Below are positions 37,947 through 49,733 of a stretch of 64,000 nt of DNA, piece after piece. This DNA is from Setaria digitata (taxonomy: Eukaryota; Nematoda; Chromadorea; Rhabditida; Setariidae), in NCBI GenBank assembly GCA_003640385.1, contig RCAB01000092.1:62001-126000 (forward strand). Direction: 5' to 3'. Positions within the stretch are counted from its first letter, which is position 1, and each line of letters opens with the position of its first letter. A program made the position numbers and the translations under genes. Under the pieces are notes generated by a model that did not search any database, was not told the origin of the DNA, and saw only the letters and a program-made list of their open reading frames with translations.

Positions 37947-40258
37947 ATGCTAAGACATATTTTTGGAAGTCTGCACTGTGACGTAGTTTTCTTGTGGTCT
38001 TTTTTCCTGTCACTAACGAGGATGTCGCTGCTAGCTGCACCACCGAGCTTCCAACAAATGCCAGAAAGTCAAGAAAGTGATTTAAACAAGCAACTAGCAG
38101 CCCTGCGGCAGGTGTGTTACTTACTTATGTACTTGCTGTTTGTATCTCAAGTCAATAACTTTGGCATCTGGCAATTGTACGTTGATGCGTGGTGATATTG
38201 AAGCTGATGCTACATCTCGTGATAAAACCGCTTGCCGATAAGACCCTAAAATTGTTGCTGCAAATTGAAAAACACTGATGTCACATTATTTTTACTTCCT
38301 TCGCTTCAAATTAATTAATTAAGTTTACTGGTCTTCTTTTAGTACACACATTATTTATATATGCGACTAGAGCACTTGTTGACAATAACAAACGACATGC
38401 AGCTGGAACTATCAAAGCTTCAGGAAAAATTACCGGGTATAAAGATTATAGTTTCATGCACATTAAGCAGTTTTTATCCTGCCTTGAAAAAAGTGAAATT
38501 TGTGGAATTTTTCTTAAAAAAGAAATGGCTTAGATGAAGAGATGGGAATGCAAAAAGTATCCGGAAGAAAAGGAGAGAAAGGAGAAACAGGTCAACCGGG
38601 AAAAAAGGGTGATAAGGGTTCACAGGTAAGCACCATTCATTGCTTGAGTTGCGGATTGAAAGAATAGTATTTATTCTTTGATTTCCTTTTCCGCTGTAAG
38701 TAAATTATAGTCTCATCCGGATTAAATGGTTGTTAACGATCTCTTTTCCGGAGTAACTTGTTTGCATGATTTTACTGTAAATTAAGCTAGTAATGTAGAA
38801 TAATTTTAAGAGAACGAAAACTAAAAGGAAAAACTGACTTCTGTGCGGTGTACTTTCAAGATGAACTTCCTTTCAATAATGAACTGAATAAATCACAGCT
38901 TCAGGGTATTCCTGGGCCAAAAGGTAGTGTTGGAGTGCCAGGCAAAGCTGGCGAGCATGGTCATCCAGGAAAGCGTGGTGCGAAAGGTATGAGCGGAATA
39001 CCGGGACTGAATGGTCGTGATGGTATTCCAGGATCGAAAGGTGACCGAGGAAATTCAGGGATTCAGGGAAAACCGGGTGGGAATATCTGGTACTTAAATT
39101 GTTCTCTGTTGTGAATACAGAAATGAACAAAATATGTTAGAAAAGTCCGATGAAGAGAATAATGTTGAACATCAAAATTTCATGCAAAATAAAAAGTGAG
39201 CAAACGTAATAAATATTTGAATATTTGATTTAAAAGCTTTTAAGGAATGCTTGGATTCCAAGGTGAGAAAGGAAGGCCAGGATTAAATGGTATACCGGGT
39301 CTATCGGGCAGAATTGGAGAACCAGGTCTTCCAGGAGTACCGGGGTTGCAAGGTATAGCAATATGATTTACAAGTAATGAAGAAGAAGAGTAAGTCATAA
39401 TCCTTCTTATATCTTCCTCTTTTTTCTGGGTACTGCTCGATGAACTTGCAACATATAATCCAATGAGCCTGGTTACACAAATTAATGATCATGTAGCTTA
39501 ATTTAAATGAGAAGAAATATCTCATTTTCCTTCTCACTCATCTCCTCATTAAACACACTCTTTTTATTGTATAAAAGTGAGTGATGTAGAATTGTAATCA
39601 CAGAAACAATTAAATTGAAAAGTAATTACATCTGAAAAAAGACACTACTGGAGCAAATTAGGTTTTAGGCTCCCCTGGCCCAGTTGGACCAGCAGGTTTA
39701 CAAGGACCACCAGGACAAAAGGGTGATATTGGTATGCCAGGATATCCCGGACCAAAGGGCAACCCAGGACATGATGGCCTTCCTGGATTACCAGGCAAGT
39801 TATCACTCCGTGGTAGTTATCATTTGCAAAGTTGAAAGGTATAACATATTTATTAGAAATGAACAAAAAAGTAATGACAGTGAAATGAATAATACCATTA
39901 AAATGATTGATAGTAATAAAAATAATAATAGGAGAATCATAGACATGCTTTTACACGAGTGTAGTTTGCGGCTAGTATTTATTTCGTTACAAAATAAAAT
40001 TCATTCCATTTTATTTACTCTTGCTAGAAATCTGTTGTGCGAATTTGATTAGGGTGTAGTATTTTGATTTTAGGCTGGCTGGTAAACGATCGAGGTTACT
40101 GTATACTATCAGTCGGCACCTGTCCTCCATCGTTCATGGAAGTGACAACATATGATAGAATCTTAGAAAGTTATCGCTTCGGCGAATATTCATTGGTGTT
40201 ACGTAAGGGAAGGAAGGAAATGTGGCAAGAACTCAGAGTCCAAGCCTGTTGCAAATAA
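37947..40258 (+). CDS. Collagen-like protein A with C-terminal four-cysteine domain
   Basis: Seven exons (37947-38111, 38343-38436, 38534-38625, 38905-39076, 39245-39352, 39669-39794, 40074-40258) give 313 residues. A hydrophobic N-terminus ([19 protein letters not shown]) serves as signal peptide or signal anchor. A short helical, probably coiled-coil stretch ([19 protein letters not shown]) follows. Then come about 60 Gly-X-Y triplets with short breaks, and a C-terminal domain with [12 protein letters not shown] and a closing ACCK. Most collagen exons start and end in the same phase (split Gly codon), as usual for collagen genes. Intron 6 has a GCAAGT donor. An acceptor (CCCACAG) ends one base before the ATG, which suggests trans-splicing. 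The layout is unlike small nematode cuticle collagens, which have Cys clusters flanking Gly-X-Y. It is probably secreted or cell-surface; function unknown. Paralogue of the gene at 42052. Confidence 0.88.
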
Positions 40259-42051
40259 AGATTTTTCTAAAGTAATAAACCAAATACAGGATGGAATTAT
40301 TCTAATCACTAATTTTAATATTTTACTTCCGACAAGATTTGAAGTTTGGTAACACTGGATGCTTTGTTTTTTGAATACAAATATATAAGTGACAGCACAT
40401 GTATTGTCGAAAAAGTTAACTAGTAAAGGAAATCACTGGACAGCTTTAGCTTCTTTTTTCTTTTAAATGATTTATCTTTAAAGTTTCCAAGGTGTACATT
40501 ATAAAAGTCAAACAAGCAATCATTCAACACAAATGGAAAATCCAATTATATCATTTATTTAATTTCAGACTTTATTCATGTGATTAATTACAATAACCCA
40601 AATATTTTAGCTTCCGGAAATTTATTACTGTATTCAAAAAAATCGTTCTTTGAAATTATTTTGAAAATTTCAATTAATGTGAGAAACGCAATAAAAAGAG
40701 TTTTTTTTTTTTAAATGTTTGAATTGCCCTTACATTTTCGTATTACTACTATTCATTCAATTAACAGTGTGAATTGCAAGGAGTAACAAATGAGTGAAGA
40801 GTAAGTTTGCCAGGCAGTTTAGCCTTTCAAACGGAAATGTTTTCTTCCGGGTGTTTATAAATCCCTCTCCAGTAGGAATTATGAGTATATTAAGGATGAG
40901 TGATAGATCCTAACGCCTAACTGATTCTTTGTTCTGAAATCGGATTTTTAAATATAGATATAGAGATGGATTAGAATCTTTGCGAAATTTCTGTTAGCGA
41001 AAGAATGCCAGTGAAAATGGTTTAGTGTAGCCATTTATCAGAACATAAATCAGCTAGAAATATAATAATAAATTATATTCCTAGCTGATTTATATTTTTC
41101 AACTGATAATAAATCGATAACAGTTGCGATGAAGTAGGGGATGCTTGAAAAATTATATGAGCCTATATGAGCTTTAAAGACTGATGGTAATAAATGATAC
41201 AACAGGGTTATCTGCCGGTTGTGTTTTTCTTCCTTGATATATTCGTTTGCTGTTTTATAAATATCCACTTCAAAGTCTGTTCCTTGTTCTTCTTTGTTAT
41301 TCTTTTTTTCAGAAAAAAAACTTTCTTCTTGCAGTTTCTTTTTCAACTTTTTAAAAGTGAGAAATTGCGCTAAGAGTTTGGTAGATAGGTCGAATAATGT
41401 AAGACAAGATTTAGAGAAAAAAATCACAGTAATAAATCAATTCTTCAAGCAAGTGGTTCCTAATTCTAATTCTCCCTATTCTTTCTTATTTGTTAAAACA
41501 ATCAAGGATCGCGTATTTCTGCAAGCTTTGAAGTAATATCTTTTTTTTTTTCAAATTTTCTTGAACATGATAAGTATGATTAAGGCAGATAGTATTACTT
41601 TCTTCTAAGTTTATGCTGTCTCAGTCATAGTGTCTTGCTTCTCATCTAAACATGAATTAATGTAGTGAAGAAATTTCACTATCTTTTAACTGGTAGAATT
41701 TTCGGTTATCAGGGGAGTTTCCAGAAAACAAACTGAAAAAACGCTGGTTGGATGGAGTAAATAAAGAAATTAAAGTTTCTTCTTTCTAATGTAATTTTTT
41801 AGTCATGAAAAAAATCCTGAATATTCCTACTAGTTCGGTGCATGAACCATCATTTCCTCTTATGAATTTCAAAAAATGTATACTTAGTACAGATCGGTCT
41901 TAGACAAAATTGGTATACAGGAAGAATTCTTTGATAAGTCTTGTCCATAACTTCATCTCAGTTTGTGTTTATGTACGAAGAATGCTTGCTATAAGTCAAG
42001 TCTTTTCTTTTTCGTAGTTTTTTCAATAAAAGTACTGATGTTTTAGAAAGA
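40259..42051. other. Spacer between the collagen-like genes
   Basis: AT-rich, holding the 3' UTR of gene A and the promoter of gene B. An 80-codon plus-strand and a 125-codon minus-strand open frame overlap around 41050-41536, but both are low-complexity Phe/Lys/Glu-rich, lack family motifs and lie over T-runs, so neither is called as a gene. Confidence 0.5.
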
Positions 42052-43036
42052 ATGAATTCGAAAATATTCATTGCAATTTTTGGTATCATATATCTGGCCA
42101 AAGAAGTAATGTTGCAAATGGATACTTCTACGGAATATAGTAATATAGTAAGACAAGTGAACATGCAAAATGCCATCATCAATAATCTACAAAGAGTAAG
42201 CAATAGTAATTATCAGAGCAAATAATAATAATGATAATAACAGTAGTTGTCACTATTACAAATTATTAGTAATAATTGTCTTTGATTAATGAATTAATTA
42301 TTGCCAATTGTTAATAACAAAGTTGCAGTGGTAATAAAAATTATGATGACGGCAGTATAAAAAATTCCTCCTGATGACGAGATATAAGATAGTCATTTCG
42401 CAACATTCACTTTTTGCCTTCTAATTTTTAAGAAAGTAACAAGCAAAAGTTTTACAGAGACTGGACAAATTGCTGGAGGAGCAAAATATGCATGACGAAA
42501 TTGTACATCGGAATCGAAATCAAGGTATAAGTATGAGTGAGTACTTGTTAAACCATAACGGAATATTATTAAAGTAAAGGTAACTTCGAATTCATGGATA
42601 AATAATTTTACTTTATAGTACATTAATGAAAGTGGAATGTTTCATATAACTTGCTGATATTTTCTTAAGAGAAGGCCAGTTGTAAATGTAAAGCAGGACC
42701 CAGAGGAGCACCGGGACCCGCAGGGCCAAGAGGTGCACCTGGACCACAAGGACCACGAGGACTACCAGGTATCCATTTTCCAAAAGTACATTCACGGTAC
42801 CTTATGAGCTTCATCTTACTACCTTCGTACCTAATCACTTCTTGCCTTGCTATGGTACTATGCTTGATTATCCACTGTGACTTGCAGCTATACTGGACGA
42901 CGATGACACATGTTTGGTATTAGTTGGCAAATGTCCTTCTGGATTTACACCGAATACAGATTATGGAGAAGTGCTGCAACCACTGATAATGGTAACTGAT
43001 ATACCGCTTCAAGTGTGCTGCAAAAAACTGATCTGA
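42052..43036 (+). CDS. Collagen-like protein B, short paralogue
   Basis: Four exons (42052-42195, 42458-42524, 42670-42768, 42888-43036) join in frame to 152 residues. N-terminal signal anchor (KIFIAIFGIIYLAKEVML), then a helical, probably coiled-coil stretch rich in Asn/Gln (NMQNAIINNLQRLDKLLEEQ). A two-Cys step (SCKCKAG) opens only about nine Gly-X-Y triplets (GPRGAPGPAGPRGAPGPQGP). The C-terminal domain has CLVLVGKCPSGF and QVCCKKLI. Order of parts, intron phases and the C-terminal C-x6-CPxxF...CC pattern match gene A, so the two are tandem paralogues with very different collagen lengths. A TTTTAG acceptor ends five bases before the ATG. Probably a trimeric extracellular or membrane-anchored protein; function unknown. 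Confidence 0.85.
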
Positions 43037-43958
43037 TCATGCTTGTTCAGTCGAATTGCTTTGGAAATATATGAGATTAAAATGTGGAACTTTACATTTG
43101 CTGTTATCATGAATGCCACATTATAAGTTGATGGCATCGTTTCGATTTCTTTAAACAGTACTGGTTGATAATGAAGATCCAAGTTGCGGAATTTAGTAGC
43201 CAAACAATAACTTATCGAAAACCTACTTTGAATAACTGATGTCATGCCAAATTAGGCAGAATACAGAAGAGTTGGAAGACAGGAAATGAGGGACTGTACA
43301 GAAAATTCCTTCATGAAATATTTCACTTCTCTTTTCTCAAATTGAAAGACAGCCAGGAAGACTTTTTCCCATCCAAGTTTCTGTTTATCCCGTTTATAAC
43401 AGGATGATTTCAAGTCCAATATCACTAGCCTTATTTTCCTTGAACTTGAATGGATCTACTCTCTACTACACTTTCCCCGCTTTAAATTTGCGCAAAAAAG
43501 CCTGTTGTTGTTGGAACGACAAGTGTCGCTTCCGCAATGACTAAAGTGATGTCGCGATGAAGCGACGGGTGAAATGACAGAGTGGTTGAGGTCATCGGGG
43601 TCGGGTGGTAGCCAGTGGTACGTCGCACGTCACTATGGCCAGAGAGATGTATTGGAAGTCGCTTTCAAGACTGGAAACCTTCCAATGTCAGGACCTCCGT
43701 TTTGAAAATCAACGCGTGAAACAGATTTTGAGATTTGCACACTTTATAACTGTAATCAGACGAAGCACTTTGGCTTATATATCGCGTGTCATGGGGAGAG
43801 AGGAAGGAGAAAATCACTTTCACATAAACTTATTCTCACGCGTTTTCCATCTCTTCCCAAGCCGAACGTCCCATTTTAGCACTGCTTTTATAAAGAATAA
43901 ATGTTAAATGAAGTAAGGACGCATATTTCACGTCCATATGGCATTAACTTAGCCTGAA
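43037..43958. other. Intergenic region upstream of calcipressin
   Basis: A 100-codon plus-strand frame at 43605-43907 has no splice signals, no family motif and a composition unlike neighbouring exons; it is treated as chance. An acceptor-like TTAACTTAG ends at 43952, six bases before the rcn-1 ATG, and may receive a spliced leader. Confidence 0.5.
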
Positions 43959-45397
43959 ATGCTTGCCGATGATTTGCACGAAAAACTGCAGAATATCGAA
44001 CGTGAGGAAGATTTGCCGAATGCAGTTATTGTTACCAACGTACCATCAGAGGTTTCTTCCTTCTTCAGCTATTCAAAAGTTCTGCATAGGAATATTTTTT
44101 GAATAAATCATATTCCGAAGAACACTGGGTAGATTGGTAGAGGAGTTGTAGTAGCTATATAATAACTCGCAAGTTTCTGAAAATAGTACTAATTAATGTT
44201 AATTAAAAGGGCCTTTGAAAGCTGGATTTCTTTTGTCACCCTCGACTTAGAAATGCTTCATTAAAATAACTAAGAGATCTTGCCAATTTTTCCTCATATG
44301 CATATATTTCTTCTCTCTCTACCCTACTCTTTTCCTGTACAAAATTTAGGAACAGTGTATTTAGCAATAAATTTCCTCTCTGTAAATTTTTTCATTCTGA
44401 AAATAATTATTAATTGCGGAATACATGGAAGCTTTTTTCAGGTATTTTCAGTTGACCAACAAAAAGCAAATTTCTCAGATCTCTTCACTCAGATTGAATC
44501 TAGTTGTCACTTTGATTTTCTACGAAGTTTTCGACGAGTTCGGATTACTTTTGAAAAACCGGAAAGTGCAACGACTGCAAAGTTGCTCACGCAACATTTG
44601 TCATTCAATGGCACTATCTTAAAATCATTTTTCGCTCAAGTACCAATTTCATTTGGAAGTGATTGTAATACTGGTTACTCTAGGGTCACAGGATCAAGTC
44701 GTTATTATTACACTACGTTAGATAGGACAGATGGCCAGATTTTTTTTTTTTTTTTTGAGGGTGGAGTTGTTTGACTTCTTCCTCACTTGAGGTGTTTTAA
44801 TATGTAAGTTATGTTTTTTATGTTGTAATCCATCATACCGAAGACCTCGTAGAAAATTTCTGACAATATCAAGGAGGCAGACATTCCGTAAATTAATTAT
44901 GCAGATTTACTCAGCCTTTCCAATCATTCCTGTTTTTTTTACAGAAGATTCGGTTGCCGAACGCATCTGATGATGGTTTATTGAAATTACCACAACTGGA
45001 TAAGCAATTTTTGATTTCACCACCAGCCTCACCCCCAGTTGGTTGGGAGCAAAGTCACGAAATGGCTCCGGTTGTGTGCAATTTCGACTTGATGGCTAAA
45101 CTTGCTGCACTTACTGTGGATGACACCTTCGAGGCCGTTTCCTTTTCATGTTGATAGCATGTTTAATCAGTTAATTCCATTACCAATCAGCAAATTCATT
45201 AAGGTATGGATGGAGCTGATGTCAAGACACGCAAGTTGATAAAATATTTTCAGGTTTATGAAGGTGATGAGGATAAGCCAAAAATTGTGATACATCCTGC
45301 GAACGAGGAAGAAAGTTTTATCCCCGCTCAGTCAATGATGCCTAAGACCCCGCGACCGCCTAATAAACCTCGGTCTGTGGAGGAAGAGTACACTTGA
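43959..45397 (+). CDS. rcn-1: Calcipressin, regulator of calcineurin
   Basis: RCAN-family protein that binds and modulates the phosphatase calcineurin in the cytosol. Four phase-0 exons (43959-44051, 44442-44639, 44945-45136, 45254-45397) give 208 residues, close to C. elegans RCN-1. The N-terminal half is the RRM-like fold (AVIVTNVPSEVFSVDQ; FRRVRITFEKPESATTAK). The family signature LISPPASPPVGW is at about 120-131. A PxIxIT-type calcineurin-docking sequence, PKIVIH, is at about 170-175, and the C-terminal TPRPPNKPRS matches the family tail. All parts needed for calcineurin binding are present. It ends about 0.9 kb from the convergent pst-2 gene. Confidence 0.96.
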
Positions 45398-46321
45398 GTC
45401 AGTTGCACTACCGTTACTTCGTACATATTTATTATAAATCTAATGGTAATATTTTATTATGTTAGAACAGACATTTCTGATTGATTAAATGATAAACAGT
45501 GTATCCAAACTGCCTTCACTTTCGGAGCATCCCATCCTGAATTGTACTATCGCTGCTTAAGTTCACGATATTTGTGGCATACAACATGTGCCTGGTGGAA
45601 TCGTTGAATTTCACGGACTAACTGATATTACGAAACTTCCATAACTTATCGGTAGCTAGCCGAGATGTTTTTTAAGCTTTTGTGCCGGCGTTAAAATATT
45701 CCAAAATATCTGGTCATCGAATACATTCCGTGGCTCCTGGGCGATGACTAAAACTGCGTTACAGTTATTTTTAGCTGGCCATGGATCTTAGTATGAAGAT
45801 ATTTCTCAGAGCTGACCTACTCGGAGTTGAATAGTCGATAAAATTTGATGCGAGGATGAATTGATCTAGACAGCGTCCTATTATTTTCTTTTTTTTTTTT
45901 TTTTCTTTTTAAATAGTTTCCTTGCAGGGGAAGTATTTTACTACCTATATTTTCCTTTCTAGACCGTTCTATGCAAACTCAGCCCATCTTTGAAACATTC
46001 GAACCATTCCCGTAAATTTTCTTGGTTTAAGCTATTACTGAAATAATGGTAGTTGCAGACATCAACAGAAAATGTTTGAGGCAAAAAATGAACAGAACAG
46101 ATACTGGATAAAGCTTTAGTTATGCAAAAGCATACAGAAAATAAATTGTGTATTTTTTTATCCGATAATTAAATTCTTTTTATCTATACAAGAAATTTTG
46201 GCACTCTTTATAATGCCGATTTGAAGAGTGCCTTGTACAAGATTTCGTTCATTCGCCAAATAATTTTGAAAAAATAAATATGAAAGCTTTTCCCTGACGT
46301 ACCCCCAGAAGCAACAAAAAT
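45398..46321. other. Convergent intergenic region rcn-1 / pst-2
   Basis: Holds both 3' UTRs. A T-run lies at about 45890-45905. No exon was recognised. Confidence 0.55.
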
Positions 46322-49300
46322 TCAGATGGAATCGACACAACGATACTTGTGACGATTTACAGCATGTAAGTATCGAATAAAATTCAGGATAATGTGCTTC
46401 CAGTTTGAACGACTTTTGCTATAAAGGTTAAGATAAATAGCTATCACTATTAGCAAGCCACCCCATAAATACTGCGCAGTAAACGGTTTTGAAAAGAACA
46501 GGAATGATAAGGTGATCGTAATGGCTTTCCTAGCTGTTGTTACAGTAACAGCAGTGAGTGCTCCTTGGGTACGTACCAAGCTTAATATTGCATTGAGGCC
46601 AAGGTAGCCAGAGATTGAAAATAGTATGCCGTAGCCATAGGTTTGCAATGGATGCTGAAAAGTTTAACTTGAAACTTAATGGCTCAGAATTTCCATCTTA
46701 CTGTGCTCGAAAATAAACAAGCTTACATGAACTTTTATTTTAAGTTTAGAGCTTATTTTCAAAAAAAAAAAAACACTTTTCATGGAATAAACACACGGAG
46801 AAGTTGTGATATATTTGAGGAATTGTACTAACAAAATTATTTTAATTTTTCCATTTGGTGAAAATTGAAGAAGGACAAAAACGTAACCTTAGAGAAGAAA
46901 TAAAATCCATCCAAAAAATTGCCGTAAATTATTAGTCCGAGAAAAATGTACACAAATCCAATGAAATAGGAATACAGGATCTGAAAAATTCGACCTGAGA
47001 TTGTTTCAAAATCAATTAAAGGAAGCAACTTAAAGACGGCAGTGACTCGTGCCTTTAGAAGTGTCTCAGCGAATATGGATTAATGTAGATCTTTTGGCAT
47101 TTTTCTGCAATTCAAGTTCACGGAGTCGAAAATTCTAGAGCTCAGGTACTTTTTATATCATAGGGAAAAGAATCGGTTGAAAAAGCTATACGGAAGTCTT
47201 CAATTAATGCTTCTAAGTCGACGCGGTAGGAATTAACATGTGATTGGAAGCTGACAAAGCACCAGAGCAAGGTACTGAATTATCGCAATCTAACTAGCGA
47301 GGTGATTATTTTAACGAAAGCACTGTATAGGAGGTAAGTTCGATTGTGCAGATTTGTATCTGAACATAACACAGCATCAATCTTTCCATGCTGCTAGTCG
47401 ACTGAACTTTAATTTACTCATGAACTTTAATAATCGTAATATTTAGTTGTCTCCAGCATTAGGAAATATGTTAATATTCTGTAAAGAATTATACGATATA
47501 GTGGAGAAAAAGCCTAACCATTTCATTGTTCGTGGCTCTGTAAATGTGTAAAGATTTCTCCTGAATATTACCAATTACGGCATCAAAAAGTAAAGCAATT
47601 GAAATCATCGCATATCCGAAAGGATTAAAAATCGGAGAAACGGCACTATCGCCTAAGATGAAAATAGCAAGACCGAAACTCATCATACATGCTGCTATAA
47701 AATCGATCCATGAATACTGTTTCCCTGCAGAAATTATACACCATATATATATATACATAGTAAAGAAAAGGGAATTTCAACAAGCCTGCATGTTATTTTA
47801 TACAATGCAACCAACCTAATAGAAAGTGATCACCAATTACAAAAAATGCCTAAAAATGATTAATGGGAACACCTGCCTTGAATAATAATTCCACCGACTA
47901 AAACAGGTACCAACTTACAACATTTGAACACAACTTGTGTCGGGTAGTTTAAATAACCAACGGCAACATTCGAAAAGCCTATCGTACCCACCGTAAGAGT
48001 TGATATTTGTAAGTAAATATGTAATGGAATTCTTCTGGAAATGTAATCAAGATATCAAAGGACAACAATGTTGTCGTCACGTTTCTTTTTTCATTTCCTT
48101 TCCTTATCATTCATTTAAAATGAACAGATAAACTTTAATTAATAAGGAAATAAAATCAAGTTTCGGTATTCACGCCTATAACTCTTTCTAATAAAAGTCT
48201 ATACGTAATTTAGGCATATAAAAATAAAAAGAATATAATAATGATGTTTAGAAGCAGTAAATTATTTTTAAGATACTCAGTAGCTTAAATGAAGATGTTA
48301 GTTAGAAAAGAAAAAATCCTCTGCAAAACAAAATAGAACTGAACTGAACCAAAAACCCCATGCACCAATAAAGTTAATAAATTAATTAGTAAAAAAAATA
48401 GAAGTTTTCATTTGTTCTCATGCTTTGTAAGATAAAAATAAGCCAGGGTAGTTAATCATTATTTGAGTTAAGCACAACATTCTGCATGGCTTCAGAAATC
48501 CGCTAATACTAACCAGGTTCATGCACATCAAAAAGCCTGCCTGCAAGACAGTGACCAATAGCTTATCCTGGGGGTGGATTAAATGGGATAACTTGATGAC
48601 AGATATTCTGAGCTTCATTTTGAATATCTCTATAACACCTCCGCATTCAATATAGATTCGTGTCATTACCGAGAAATATGTTGCAAGAATGATCTTGCTC
48701 CTTCAACTAATCAGCAACGGTCCCGATTATTACTATGGTTTTCTACAAAAAGGACAATAACGACATAAAATTAACATTGGTTTCCAGTATCATCGTTTTG
48801 CTTTTTCGTCTAAGAAAAAAAAAGGATTTAAATGATAGAGACATGCATATTCTTTTGTTTAAATTGCTCAACAATAAAATATAATCAGTAGGATTTAAAG
48901 TACGCATTTACTGAATCATTCTCTTACCATTCATCCGTTCCTGCTAAAACTTTTATACCGATGTTAAGATACTAGTAGCCAACTTCAATTAGAAATTGTT
49001 ATGAAATTTTAAAACACGTTCGATTTACAACTCACTGTCACTTTCAGCCCCTGCTTATTGTCTTCTATTCCACTCTACTTTCCTTGTTCTAATTTTTCCT
49101 TCTCTTATTTCACAATTTATTTTCTTCCTTTCCTAAAGTTTTCTCAACTTAAATGAAACATCGTTTTTCTGGAACATTTCTTACATAGTCTTTCCTAAAG
49201 GTCTCTGGAAAAAAAAAAAAAAAAACCACAATTTACCGCCGATCTTTGGTAGCGTAACAAAAACTTTCCAACAAAGCCATTGCGGAACAGACCGAAAACT

Positions 49301-49733
49301 GAATCAGTGTTAAATGCCATCCATACAATTCCATATCATCCAATTTAAACATTAATTCCTAAGAAGTTTATGAATATTAAAATATTTCCACTTTCCAATC
49401 AAGAATCAATACGCTCAAGAGAAAAAACAAACCTGAACGAAGCCATAAATAATATAAAAAATGAATACTGTGCAACAAAGTATGATGAACTGCAATCCCT
49501 CTGACCTGGAATGATTATATGCATACTTTCTTGTGTAGAATGGTGAGGTGGTGGAAGCATGGAGAAACTCGTTCTCCAACTTAATTAATGACTAACTTAA
49601 TGACTGAATCAAACCAGAATATAATATACCTGGAAGTAATATCAATTCCCACAAGAGTAATTGGTTCTGCACGCGGTACCGCTGAATGTAAAGCGTTCTT
49701 GTTACTGAAAGGTAATGTCTGTTGGGATAGCAT
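46322..49733 (-). CDS. pst-2: PAPS transporter, SLC35B3-like
   Basis: Multi-pass Golgi/ER transporter expected to import the sulfate donor PAPS for sulfotransferases. Seven exons (high to low): 49630-49733, 49433-49505, 49237-49358, 47877-48034, 47519-47724, 46888-46980, 46322-46654; 362 residues, about the C. elegans PST-2 length. Family blocks in order: ITLVGIDITS; FIFYIIYGFVQELMFK; YGWHLTLIQF; GTIGFSNVAVGYLNYPTQVV then FKCCKLVPVLVGG; SWIDFIAACMMSFGLAIF; FDAVIGNIQEKSLH; TQGALTAVTVTTARKAITI then LSFLFFSKPFTAQYLWGG; a basic cytosolic tail. The start is the first Met after a TTCAG acceptor at 49755, probably a spliced-leader site. The intron between 47876 and 47725 begins with GC; the GT two codons later would break phase. 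Confidence 0.94.

Noticed and set aside
41050..41536. Overlapping open frames of 125 codons (minus) and 80 codons (plus)
   Set aside because: Low-complexity Phe/Lys/Glu content over T/A runs, no family motif, no credible splice or leader signals.
43605..43907. Plus-strand 100-codon frame upstream of rcn-1
   Set aside because: No signal peptide, domain or splice context; more likely leader or promoter sequence.
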